Shown here: piece by piece, positions 15,075 to 22,162 of the stretch
How positions within the stretch are numbered: the first letter of the stretch is position 1
How the letters are laid out: each line of letters starts with the position of its first letter
From: Pseudomonadota bacterium
GTDB taxonomy: Bacteria > Myxococcota_A > UBA796 > GCA-2862545
Assembly: GCA_023954855.1 (NCBI GenBank)
Contig: JAGSGY010000055.1
Coordinates: forward strand, 1 to 38,135
Direction: 5' to 3'
DNA length: 38,135 nucleotides
Program-made: the position numbers and the translations under genes
The notes under the pieces: model-generated
Told to the model about the DNA's origin: nothing
The model's database searches: none
The model's input: the letters and a program-made list of their open reading frames with translations, nothing else

Positions 15075-16922
15075 CTAGTGCGAAGGACGGTCGAACTGGC
15101 CGGCATCCGAGAGTCCCTTGAGAACCTCTCCGACCGCGGCGAGCAGACGTCCCGCATCGAGCGAGACCTCGACCGCAGCGTCCTCGGGGGCCTCGAAGCC
15201 CTCGTGCTCGGCATTTGGCCGGCGCTCCAGGCAGAGTGCAGGATCGGTGTTCACGAACACCTGGAACATGCGCTCGGCACCGACCTTCTCGCGAACCAGG
15301 TCCCGGTCGGCCTTGGATGGCGACGGGAAGGCGCAGATGGCGATGAGTCCAGCATCGGTCGCGGCGCGTGCGGCCGAAAGTACGCCATCGAGGTCCTCGC
15401 CCGTCGGCACGATCACCGTGGCGGTGCGGCCCTCGTCGAACAAACGACGCTCGAGAGCGTAGGCAAGCGCCCAGCGTCCCGAGCCCGGAAGTCCGGTGAG
15501 CCACACGGTCGCACCGCGCTGTCCGAGGCGGTCGTAGCGCTCGCGCGTGGAGACCTGGGTACGGGGCGGAAGTGCCGAGCCAGCGCGGGCTTCCTTGAGC
15601 AGGTCTTCGAGCTCGAGCAGCGAAGACTGTCCGCCCACCATGCCAGCAGCGACCGTGTTGTTTGTCGCCGAGTCGATGAGAATGAACGCACCCGTCGCCC
15701 GGTTCTTGGCGTAGGGGTCGGTGTACAGCGCCCGCGTGCACGAGATGCGCACGTAGCCGATGTCGTTGAGGTCCAGCGTCGCGGCGGGCACGTGCTCGAG
15801 CGTGTCCATGTCGAGCTTCCAGTCGATGTGCTCGACCTCGGCGCGCATGGTCTGCGTCGTGTGCTTGAGCAGGTACGACTTCTCGGTGTCGAGTGCCGTC
15901 TCGCTCATCCAGACCAGGTGGGCCTCGGTGATGCGCTGCACGTTCGGCGTGTTTTCCGGCTTGACGAACATGTCGCCGCGGCTGGTGTCGATCTCGTCGG
16001 CAAGGCGGATGGTGACCGACTGAGGGCAGAACGCCTCTTGCACCGGCACGCCGAGCAAGTCGATGGCCTCGACGGTGCTCGTCTTGCCAGAAGGCAGCGT
16101 CATGATCGGGTCGCCGACCTTGATCGTTCCACTCGAGATCTGCCCCGCGAAGCCTCGGTAGTTCAGGTTCGGGCGGAGCGTGGTCTGCACCGGGAAGCGG
16201 AAGTCCTCGAGGTTGTAGTCGGCGGCCACCGGCACATTCTCGAGGTACTCGAGGATGTTCGGACCGTCGTGCCACGGGGTCTTCGGGCTGTTCGAGACGA
16301 TGTTGTCGCCCTTGAGCGCACTGATCGGGAAGAAGGTCACGTCCTTAAAGGACAGGTCCTTGGCGAACTCAGCAAACTCGTCGCGGATGGCGTTGAAGCC
16401 GTCCTGATCGAAGTCGGTGAGGTCCATCTTGTTCACGCAGACCGCGAGGTGCGGGATGCCGAGCAACGAGGCGATGGTCGCGTGACGGCGCGACTGCTGA
16501 AGCACGCCGAGACGGGCATCGATGAGGATCAAGCCCACGTTGGCGGTCGAAGCGCCGGTGACCATGTTCCGGGTGTATTGAATGTGCCCGGGGGTATCCG
16601 CGATGATGAACTTGCGCTTATCTGTCGCAAAGTAGCGGTAGGCGACATCAATCGTGATGCCCTGCTCGCGCTCGGCACGCAGGCCGTCGGTGAGCAGCGA
16701 GAAGTCGATCTCGTCTTCTTCGCCCTCGAGGTTGCTGGCCTTCTTTACGGCCGCGAGCTGGTCCTCGTAGACCATGCCGGTGTCGTGAAGCAGGCGGCCG
16801 ATGAGGGTGGACTTGCCGTCGTCGACAGAACCCACGGCCACGAAGCGGAGCAGTTCTTTCTGCTCGTACTTGTCGAGGTAGGCGCGGATGTCGCTCTTGA
16901 TCAGGTCTGCGTCGGTGCCCAT
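15075..16922 (-). CDS. cysN: CysNC: sulfate adenylyltransferase GTPase subunit with degenerate APS-kinase domain
   Basis: 615 residues. Residues about 20-445 are CysN, the GTPase that drives ATP sulfurylase: G1 GSVDDGKST (31-39), G3 DTPGHIQY, G4 NKMD (164-167), G5 SALKGDN. Residues about 458-605 align with APS kinase (CysC): WLTGLPGSGRWALAYALERR, DAGLIAICAFPSPSKADRDL, FQVFVNTDPALCLERR. In this domain the P-loop reads GLPGSGRW where CysC has GLSGSGKS, so Lys and Ser are lost. The DGDNVRHG and ENIRR blocks are missing through a deletion of about 15 residues. The fusion should therefore still support APS formation with CysD but probably cannot phosphorylate APS to PAPS. Its ATG overlaps the cysD stop by one base (TAATG). 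Confidence 0.93.
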   Translation of the reverse strand: MGTDADLIKSDIRAYLDKYEQKELLRFVAVGSVDDGKSTLIGRLLHDTGMVYEDQLAAVKKASNLEGEEDEIDFSLLTDGLRAEREQGITIDVAYRYFATDKRKFIIADTPGHIQYTRNMVTGASTANVGLILIDARLGVLQQSRRHATIASLLGIPHLAVCVNKMDLTDFDQDGFNAIRDEFAEFAKDLSFKDVTFFPISALKGDNIVSNSPKTPWHDGPNILEYLENVPVAADYNLEDFRFPVQTTLRPNLNYRGFAGQISSGTIKVGDPIMTLPSGKTSTVEAIDLLGVPVQEAFCPQSVTIRLADEIDTSRGDMFVKPENTPNVQRITEAHLVWMSETALDTEKSYLLKHTTQTMRAEVEHIDWKLDMDTLEHVPAATLDLNDIGYVRISCTRALYTDPYAKNRATGAFILIDSATNNTVAAGMVGGQSSLLELEDLLKEARAGSALPPRTQVSTRERYDRLGQRGATVWLTGLPGSGRWALAYALERRLFDEGRTATVIVPTGEDLDGVLSAARAATDAGLIAICAFPSPSKADRDLVREKVGAERMFQVFVNTDPALCLERRPNAEHEGFEAPEDAAVEVSLDAGRLLAAVGEVLKGLSDAGQFDRPSH

Positions 16923-17836
16923 TAGAAGTATCCCTCGCGCTTCTTGCGCTCCATCGAGCCGTCTTCGTCAAAGTCGATGAGGCGCCCCTGGCGCTCGCTG
17001 AAGGTCGTCATCAGCATCTCGCGGACGACGGCGGGAACGGTGTCCGCGGTGGACTCGACCGCGCCGGAGAGCGGATAGCAGCCGAGGGTACGGAAACGAA
17101 TGCTCTTCATCATCGGCACTTCGCCGGGCAACAAGCGCATGCGCTCGTCGTCGACCATGATCAGGGTGCCGTTGCGCTCGACCACTGGGCGCACGGCCGA
17201 GAGGTACAGCGGAACAATCGGAATGTTCTCGCGAAGCACGTAGAGCCACACGTCGAGCTCGGTCCAGTTCGACAGCGGGAACACGCGCACGCTCTCGCCC
17301 TGGCGGGTGCGAGTGTTGTAGGTCGACCAGAGCTCGGGGCGCTGGTTCTTCGGGTCCCACTGGTGGTGCTTGTCGCGGAACGAGAAGATGCGCTCCTTGG
17401 CCCGGCTGCGCTCTTCGTCGCGACGGGCGCCACCGAAGGCACAGTCAAAGCCGTACTTGTCGAGCGCCTGCTTGAGACCCTGCGTCTTCATGACGCCGGT
17501 GTAGTGGTTCGAGCCGTCGTCGAAGGGGTTGACGCCAGACGCCTTGCCCTCTTCGTTGATGTGCACCAGCAGGTCGATGCCGTTGTCCTTGGCGTACTGA
17601 TCCCGGAAGGTGATCATGTCGCTGAACTTCCAGGTCGTGTCGACGTGGAGGAACGGGAACGGGGGCTTGCCCGGAGCGAAGGCCTTCATCGCGAGGTGGG
17701 CCATGACGCCCGAGTCCTTGCCAATCGAGTACAGCATGACCGGATTGTCGAACTCGGCCGCGGCTTCTCGAATGATGTGAATGCTCTCGGTCTCGAGCTG
17801 CTGAAGATGCGTCAGCTGTTGCTGGGTCAGGCTCAT
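16922..17836 (-). CDS. cysD: Sulfate adenylyltransferase subunit 2 (CysD)
   Basis: 304 residues, the same size as E. coli CysD (302). This subunit forms APS from sulfate and ATP, coupled to GTP hydrolysis by CysN. The PP-loop motif is [20 protein letters not shown] (34-53), and further family blocks include [32 protein letters not shown] and the C-terminal [19 protein letters not shown]. It is followed immediately by cysNC. The products could feed cysteine synthesis, the sulfotransferase of the operon at 4007-13223, or both. Its upstream 199 bases separate it from egtD on the same strand and probably hold its promoter. Confidence 0.96.
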   Translation of the reverse strand: MSLTQQQLTHLQQLETESIHIIREAAAEFDNPVMLYSIGKDSGVMAHLAMKAFAPGKPPFPFLHVDTTWKFSDMITFRDQYAKDNGIDLLVHINEEGKASGVNPFDDGSNHYTGVMKTQGLKQALDKYGFDCAFGGARRDEERSRAKERIFSFRDKHHQWDPKNQRPELWSTYNTRTRQGESVRVFPLSNWTELDVWLYVLRENIPIVPLYLSAVRPVVERNGTLIMVDDERMRLLPGEVPMMKSIRFRTLGCYPLSGAVESTADTVPAVVREMLMTTFSERQGRLIDFDEDGSMERKKREGYF

Positions 17837-18035
17837 GGGAGTCCAGGGGGGTTCGAGGGACGAACAGACGGACAGCGAGGACAGTGCTGATACCGGGCTG
17901 AGCCCCTTTTTGCCACCCTAGGTAGGCACGGTGCGCGCACCCCACCCAGCCACGATGCGCCCGCAGTCGGCACGATCACGACGCGGCCACCTGAATTACC
18001 CGCCGTTACGCCAACAACTCATCCCCTGGGCCCCA
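17837..18035 (-). promoter_or_regulatory. cysD upstream region with 12-bp palindrome
   Basis: This 199-base stretch between egtD and cysD (both minus strand) holds no gene. It contains a perfect 12-base palindrome, GGTGCGCGCACC, at 17930-17941, about 94 bases upstream of the cysD start, which could be an operator. It also has a GGGC-TGA-GCCC hairpin followed by CTTTTT at 17895-17911, readable only on the plus strand where no gene ends. No clear sigma-70 promoter was found. Confidence 0.4.
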
Positions 18036-19001
18036 TCACCGGGTTGCGAGCACCAGAGCGACATCCCCGTCGGTGACGACCCGGGTTGGAGCCAGGCCAC
18101 AGCCTCGAAGCTCGTCCTGCAGGGCAGGAAGCCGGAACTTGGTGCTGATCTCGGTATGCAGTGCCTCTCCGGCCTCGAACTGCACCTCGATGTCGAGACT
18201 CTTCACGCGGACCCGCTGGGCCGTCGATGGGACCAGCGAAAGCGCCATGCGTTGATGCTCGGCATCCCAGCGCGCCACATGCGACCAGTCCCGCAGATCG
18301 AAGTCGGCATCGAGTGCACGGTTCACCACCGCCAGCACATTCTTGTTGAAGGCTGCCGTCACACCCTGCGGATCGTCGTAGGCGGCGACCAGACGGCGCG
18401 GTTCCTTCACCAGGTCGACGCCGAGAAGCAGGCTCTCTGCGGGCCTCAAGCTCTCGGCCACCGCCCGAAAGAAGTCCCGCCGCTCGTCGGGGTAAAAGTT
18501 GCCGACGGTGCCCCCCAGGAACACCACCATGCGCCGCTCGCCGACCACCGTGGCGTGCAGGTGCTCGCTGAAGTCGCCCACCACGCCGCTCAGCGACAGG
18601 GATGGGTAGCGCTGCGCCAGTCCCGGAAGCGCATCGCCAATGGCCGACGCACTCACGTCGAGCGCCATGAAGTGCTCGAGCCCCTCGGCCGCATCAAGCA
18701 GCTGGCGGGTCTTCTCGGAGCTACCCGCGCCGAGCTCCACGACCGCATCGGGACAAGCCACCGCGAGCAGCTCTGCCGCATGGTCCGCGAGGAGCTGCCG
18801 CTCTGCTCGGAACGGGTAGTACGGCTCGAGCCGCGTGATCGCCTCGAACAGCGCACTTCCGCAGCTGTCATACAACCATCGCGGCGACAGGATGTGCGGC
18901 GACGTGGCGAGCGCCCGCCGAACATCCTCCGCCAGAGCTTGGGCAGCCCAGTCTTCGGTCAGCAAGGTGAGCACGCGCGGCGTTGGGGTCTGGTGGGTCA
19001 T
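18036..19001 (-). CDS. egtD: L-histidine N-alpha-trimethyltransferase (EgtD)
   Basis: 321 residues, matching EgtD, the SAM-dependent enzyme that trimethylates histidine to hercynine, the first step of ergothioneine synthesis. Family blocks: PRWLYDSCGSALFEAITRLE (40-59), SAM motif VVELGAGSSEKT (87-98), FLGGTVGNFYP with Asn168, AYDDPQGVTAAFNKNVL with Tyr208, and FEAGEALHTEISTKF with Glu284 and Ser286. The last four positions correspond to the histidine-binding residues known from mycobacterial EgtD. No egtB, egtC or egtE is in the window. It lies three bases after the SRPBCC gene, in what looks like a two-gene unit facing a LysR regulator. Confidence 0.93.
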   Translation of the reverse strand: MTHQTPTPRVLTLLTEDWAAQALAEDVRRALATSPHILSPRWLYDSCGSALFEAITRLEPYYPFRAERQLLADHAAELLAVACPDAVVELGAGSSEKTRQLLDAAEGLEHFMALDVSASAIGDALPGLAQRYPSLSLSGVVGDFSEHLHATVVGERRMVVFLGGTVGNFYPDERRDFFRAVAESLRPAESLLLGVDLVKEPRRLVAAYDDPQGVTAAFNKNVLAVVNRALDADFDLRDWSHVARWDAEHQRMALSLVPSTAQRVRVKSLDIEVQFEAGEALHTEISTKFRLPALQDELRGCGLAPTRVVTDGDVALVLATR

Positions 19002-19004
19002 GCC

Positions 19005-19490
19005 TTAGGCCGCCGCCAGCGGTGTCCAGCCCTTCTCGATGGTCTCACCCGTCTGCAGGTGGTGATCGAGGGCAGCGAGCAGCATGTCGAGGTTGCCGGT
19101 GAACTTGCGCTTGATCACAAGCGCGTTGAGGACCGTTCCCAGCACGCCAAATGGCGGGGTGTAGGTCATCCGCAGCTCCATGCGTGTTCCGCCGCCCTCG
19201 GGCGTCAGGTCGAAGATGGCCCGCGCGTCACGAATCGGCAGGGATCCATCCACGATGTCGACGGTGAGCTGCTCACCCTCAACCGCACCCACAACGCGCT
19301 CGAGCACGTGGTTGCCATCATGAAAGTGGCAGGTGCGCGCGGCGCCGACACCGCCAGCTGCGGAGCCTTCCTCAAGCGGAGAGGACGCGACCAGCGGATG
19401 GTACCGATGAACACCACCGAAGTCGTTGAGCGCCGCGAACACCTGGGCAGGGGTGGCACGGACAGTACGGGACACAAAAATGGTGGGCAT
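19005..19490 (-). CDS. SRPBCC-family (START-like) protein
   Basis: 161 residues with the pattern of a START/Bet v1-like ligand-binding fold: an N-terminal strand FVSRTVRATPAQVFAALNDF, a central sheet (ARTCHFHDGNHVLERVVG, TRMELRMTYTPPFG) and a long C-terminal helix (RKFTGNLDMLLAALDHHLQ). Such proteins bind hydrophobic or polyketide-like ligands, and some are cyclases or export chaperones. The specific role is not readable. ATG 19490 was chosen because GGAGG lies five bases upstream. It precedes egtD by three bases and is divergent from the LysR gene, so it is probably under that regulator. Confidence 0.8.
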   Translation of the reverse strand: MPTIFVSRTVRATPAQVFAALNDFGGVHRYHPLVASSPLEEGSAAGGVGAARTCHFHDGNHVLERVVGAVEGEQLTVDIVDGSLPIRDARAIFDLTPEGGGTRMELRMTYTPPFGVLGTVLNALVIKRKFTGNLDMLLAALDHHLQTGETIEKGWTPLAAA

Positions 19491-19565
19491 CTTGGCCTCC
19501 AAGCCGGTTTCTCGACGGCACCCCGTCGGGTGAGCTAACCGTAAGCAGAGGCCAGGAGAACCACA
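19491..19565. promoter_or_regulatory. Divergent regulatory region between SRPBCC-egtD and the LysR gene
   Basis: 75 bases between divergent genes, the usual place for LysR-type binding sites. It holds a perfect inverted repeat with six-base arms, CGACGG-CACC-CCGTCG, at 19513-19528. A second, shorter repeat, CTTGG-CCT-CCAAG, at 19491-19503 includes the SRPBCC ribosome site. The stretch just downstream (19569-19613) is unusually AT-rich and contains TTGAGTCAA (19597-19605), so regulatory DNA may extend into the annotated start of the LysR gene. Confidence 0.5.
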
Positions 19566-20513
19566 ATGGGGCAAGATCGTCTTAGTATTGGTGCATTTGA
19601 GTCAACAAAACTCATGCCGCAGCTGGCGGCCTTTCTCGCCGTAGTCGAAGCGGGCAGCTTCACGGCCGCCGGACGTCGGGCCGGGGTCGACAAAGCGGTC
19701 ATCAGTCGGCGGGTCAAGGCCCTCGAAGCGGCCCTCGAGGTGCGCCTTCTGCATCGCACCACCCGAAGCATGCGGGTCACAGACGTCGGCAAGGAGCTCG
19801 TTCGCGCGACCCAAGAGCCCTTGGGTGAGCTCTCCAAGGCGCTGATGCTGGCGGCGAATCCGGGGCGTATTCAAGGGACTGTACGGGTGGCGACCTTCCC
19901 CGGCAGCTCCTCGATCTGGAGCCCCGTGCTTCGAGAGCTGGCCGAGACCCATCCCGAGGTGCGCCTCGAGCTGGCGGCCAGCGAGGTGATGGCGCGCCTG
20001 GTCGATGAAGGCTTCGACCTCGCCCTGCGCATGGGGCGCATGCCCGACTCGTCGATGGTGAGCCGCAGACTGGCGACCTGGCGCTACATCCTCTGCGCCA
20101 ATCCAGAGTGGGTGGCCGCCCATCCCGAGGTGCAGGAGCCCGCCGATCTCGCCCCCCACTGGGTCCTGTACGGCTCTGGCCGCTACGCCAACCGCTGGCG
20201 CTTCGAGAAGCCCGGCAGCATCATCGAGATCGAGGTCGGGAGCGTGCTGACCGCCTCGACTGGCGAGTTGATCCAAGATGGCGTGATCGCCGGCCTCGGC
20301 GTGAGTGCGCTCACACCGGTCGCCGCCGAGGCCGAGCTTGAGCGCGGCCGCTTGGTGCGCATCCTCCCTGAATGGCGGGTGGACCACAGCTTCGGTATCT
20401 TCGCCGTCACCCCACACCGCGCCTACCTTCCGGCGCGAGTGGAGGTGGTGCTCGAGGCCCTGCGGAGGCAGCTCACACTGCTCGAAGGCCGATGGACGGC
20501 ACTCAGTGAATAG
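19566..20513 (+). CDS. LysR-family transcriptional regulator
   Basis: 315 residues with an N-terminal winged helix-turn-helix (LAAFLAVVEAGSFTAAGRRA, then KAVISRRVKALEAALEVRLL and HRTTRSMRVTDVGKEL) and a C-terminal periplasmic-binding-protein-like effector domain starting near TVRVATFPGSSS. It should control the divergent SRPBCC-egtD pair and possibly itself. The start at ATG 19566 follows AGGAGA at good spacing. A second in-frame ATG at 19614 would give a more typical short N-terminus and would leave the AT-rich 48 bases between them as promoter/operator, so the start is uncertain. The effector is unknown. Confidence 0.92.
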   Translation: MGQDRLSIGAFESTKLMPQLAAFLAVVEAGSFTAAGRRAGVDKAVISRRVKALEAALEVRLLHRTTRSMRVTDVGKELVRATQEPLGELSKALMLAANPGRIQGTVRVATFPGSSSIWSPVLRELAETHPEVRLELAASEVMARLVDEGFDLALRMGRMPDSSMVSRRLATWRYILCANPEWVAAHPEVQEPADLAPHWVLYGSGRYANRWRFEKPGSIIEIEVGSVLTASTGELIQDGVIAGLGVSALTPVAAEAELERGRLVRILPEWRVDHSFGIFAVTPHRAYLPARVEVVLEALRRQLTLLEGRWTALSE

Positions 20514-20589
20514 CGCCGAGTTCGATGCGCTCGCCCGCATTTACAGAGGCGGTACCGAAGCGATCGGCTGAAGCGCTACCTTTGCCAAC

Positions 20590-20955
20590 ATGATCGCCTT
20601 CTTTGTCGCAATCGCCCTCGCCACGCCACCTTCCGAGCTCGCAGGAACATGGGCGCCGCCGTGCTTTCGCACCGTGATCGGCACGGGGTCGTGCCAGCGC
20701 CTCGAGGTCAAGGTCTACGCCTCGCACATCGCCGTGTACGAGATTGTCGACGACCGCGCTCGGCACCGAGTGGTGGACGGTCGACATGTGTTCCGCGAGA
20801 CGACCACGCGCACCGGTCCCCTACCCGCCCGCATCGATGGCGATTCGCTGACCTGGGAGTCGGACGATGGAGCCACGCAGACGCGAACGGTGACCACGGT
20901 CGAAGGCACGACGACCCTAGTGGGACCGGACAGAACCTGGAGCCGGCAGCCCTAG
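20590..20955 (+). CDS. Small hypothetical exported protein
   Basis: 121 residues beginning MIAFFVAIALATPPSELAGT, a short signal-peptide-like start. The remainder is beta-rich, with two Cys (CFRTVIGTGSC) that could pair, and reads like a lipocalin-like or copper-resistance-style 'amount of ligand' fold, but I cannot assign a family. It lies 76 bases downstream of the LysR gene on the same strand. Its TAG stop shares CTAG with the stop of the convergent reductase gene. Confidence 0.65.
   Translation: MIAFFVAIALATPPSELAGTWAPPCFRTVIGTGSCQRLEVKVYASHIAVYEIVDDRARHRVVDGRHVFRETTTRTGPLPARIDGDSLTWESDDGATQTRTVTTVEGTTTLVGPDRTWSRQP
20952..20955. other. CTAG palindrome forming both stop codons of convergent genes
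   Basis: TAG ends the small exported protein on the plus strand, and TAG on the minus strand ends the reductase gene, in the same CTAG. Confidence 0.9.
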
Positions 20956-22145
20956 GCGACGACCTCGGCCGTCCACGAGACATCCTTCGCGTGCAGTGCG
21001 TCCATGAGTGACGCCCCAAACGCCGTCGCCGGTGTGAGCACACCCGCCCGCTTCGGGAGCTTGTCGGCATCGCAGAGAAGAAGTGCGGCCGAGACCAGAA
21101 AGCGCAGCGTGGCGCGGTTCCCGGGGTCACCGGGGTAGGTCAGCTTGGCCTTCACCACCGTGCCCTTCGACCCCACGCCGACATGCACGGCGCTGGTGTA
21201 GCCCCCATCCATCTGCTCATCGGACGGCCCCTCGCCCGGATCGGGACCGAAGCGCTTGAGCAGCCAGCGGCCAGGAGGGGTGGCAAGCAGGCCGGCGAGA
21301 CTGCCGAGACCGGCGGCGACGAGCCAGGCCTGTCGGCGCGACTTCACACCGAGAAACTCTTGGTAGCTGAAGCTGTCGCCATACCCGTGGCCCTCTTCGC
21401 TCAGCAGCGCATTCGACCGGCGCACGACCCGGGTGTTCACCGCGGCCATCACAAACGGAGCCGTGACCACGCCAAGGGCCTCGTCGTAGGCCATCTTGCG
21501 GTCGTCCTGGTGCCGGTCGCGCTCGGCGGGCGTCCGCAGATCCGCAGGGTGCAACAAGATCGGGTCGATGAAGGCGCGGGGACTCTCGTGCACCGAAGAG
21601 GTCAGCGCAGAGGCCAGGGTTCCGCCGTTGAGTCCCGCTTTCATCTTGAAGGCCGCGCGCACCGTCGTCGTCTGCTCGTCGCGCTCACGCAGGGTGTGCG
21701 CGACCAGCCATGCGCCGAGGTCTGAGGGCACCGAGTCGAAGCCACACATGGGGACGATCTTGGTGCCGTCGGCCTCGGCCTTGTCATGGTGCGCATCGAT
21801 GAGGCGCCGAACCCAAGGCGTCTCTCCGGTGATGTCGCAGTAGTGCGCCTTGTGCAGCACGCAGGCGGCGACCAGGGCATCCGAATACAGCGCGAAGGGG
21901 CCCGCGGTACTGCAGACCACGCGCGTCGAGGCGGCGAGCTCGCTCATGGCGGCGGCGTCACGTCCATCGGCCACGATCACGCCGACATCGCTGTCGAGCT
22001 CGGCCTTAAGGGACTCGAGCTTGTCGCGATTGCGTCCGGCGATTGCCCAGCTCATTCCCCTGGCCTCAACGTCGAACAGGTGCGCCGCCTGCACCCCCGT
22101 GAAGCCTGTCGCACCGAAGAGAACGAGATCGTAGGTCTTGGACAT
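20952..22145 (-). CDS. Saccharopine-dehydrogenase-like oxidoreductase, trans-acting enoyl reductase type
   Basis: 397 residues. The N-terminal NAD(P) motif is YDLVLFGATGFTGVQAAHLF, followed by AIAGRNRDKLESL and TAGPFALYSDALVAAC. Other blocks are HYCDITGETPWVRRLID, MCGFDSVPSDLGAWL, NTRVVRRSNALL and the C-terminal RAGVLTPATAFGASLMDAL. These match, from memory, the mycobacterial family typified by Rv2953, a reductase acting in trans on polyketide synthases in phthiocerol/phenolic glycolipid synthesis. A short hydrophobic segment near residues 275-292 (AWLVAAGLGSLAGLLATP) may attach it to membrane. Many homologues are uncharacterised, so the reaction here is unproven. It follows the kinase gene by 17 bases. 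Confidence 0.85.
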   Translation of the reverse strand: MSKTYDLVLFGATGFTGVQAAHLFDVEARGMSWAIAGRNRDKLESLKAELDSDVGVIVADGRDAAAMSELAASTRVVCSTAGPFALYSDALVAACVLHKAHYCDITGETPWVRRLIDAHHDKAEADGTKIVPMCGFDSVPSDLGAWLVAHTLRERDEQTTTVRAAFKMKAGLNGGTLASALTSSVHESPRAFIDPILLHPADLRTPAERDRHQDDRKMAYDEALGVVTAPFVMAAVNTRVVRRSNALLSEEGHGYGDSFSYQEFLGVKSRRQAWLVAAGLGSLAGLLATPPGRWLLKRFGPDPGEGPSDEQMDGGYTSAVHVGVGSKGTVVKAKLTYPGDPGNRATLRFLVSAALLLCDADKLPKRAGVLTPATAFGASLMDALHAKDVSWTAEVVA

Positions 22146-22162
22146 GGGCGGCTAGTACCCCA

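Noticed and set aside
14068-16275. Minus-strand frame of 735 codons joining the Tat-signal protein to sequence inside cysNC
   Set aside because: The part upstream of 15009 overlaps the cysNC gene in another frame and is Arg/Gly-rich nonsense; ATG 15009 has a good ribosome site.
15078-16925. 615-codon plus-strand frame opposite cysNC
   Set aside because: It is an antisense shadow of exactly the same extent; the minus strand encodes unmistakable CysN motifs.
17895-17911. Rho-independent terminator (GGGC-TGA-GCCC then CTTTTT)
   Set aside because: The stem is only four base pairs and it reads on the plus strand, where no gene ends; both flanking genes are on the minus strand.
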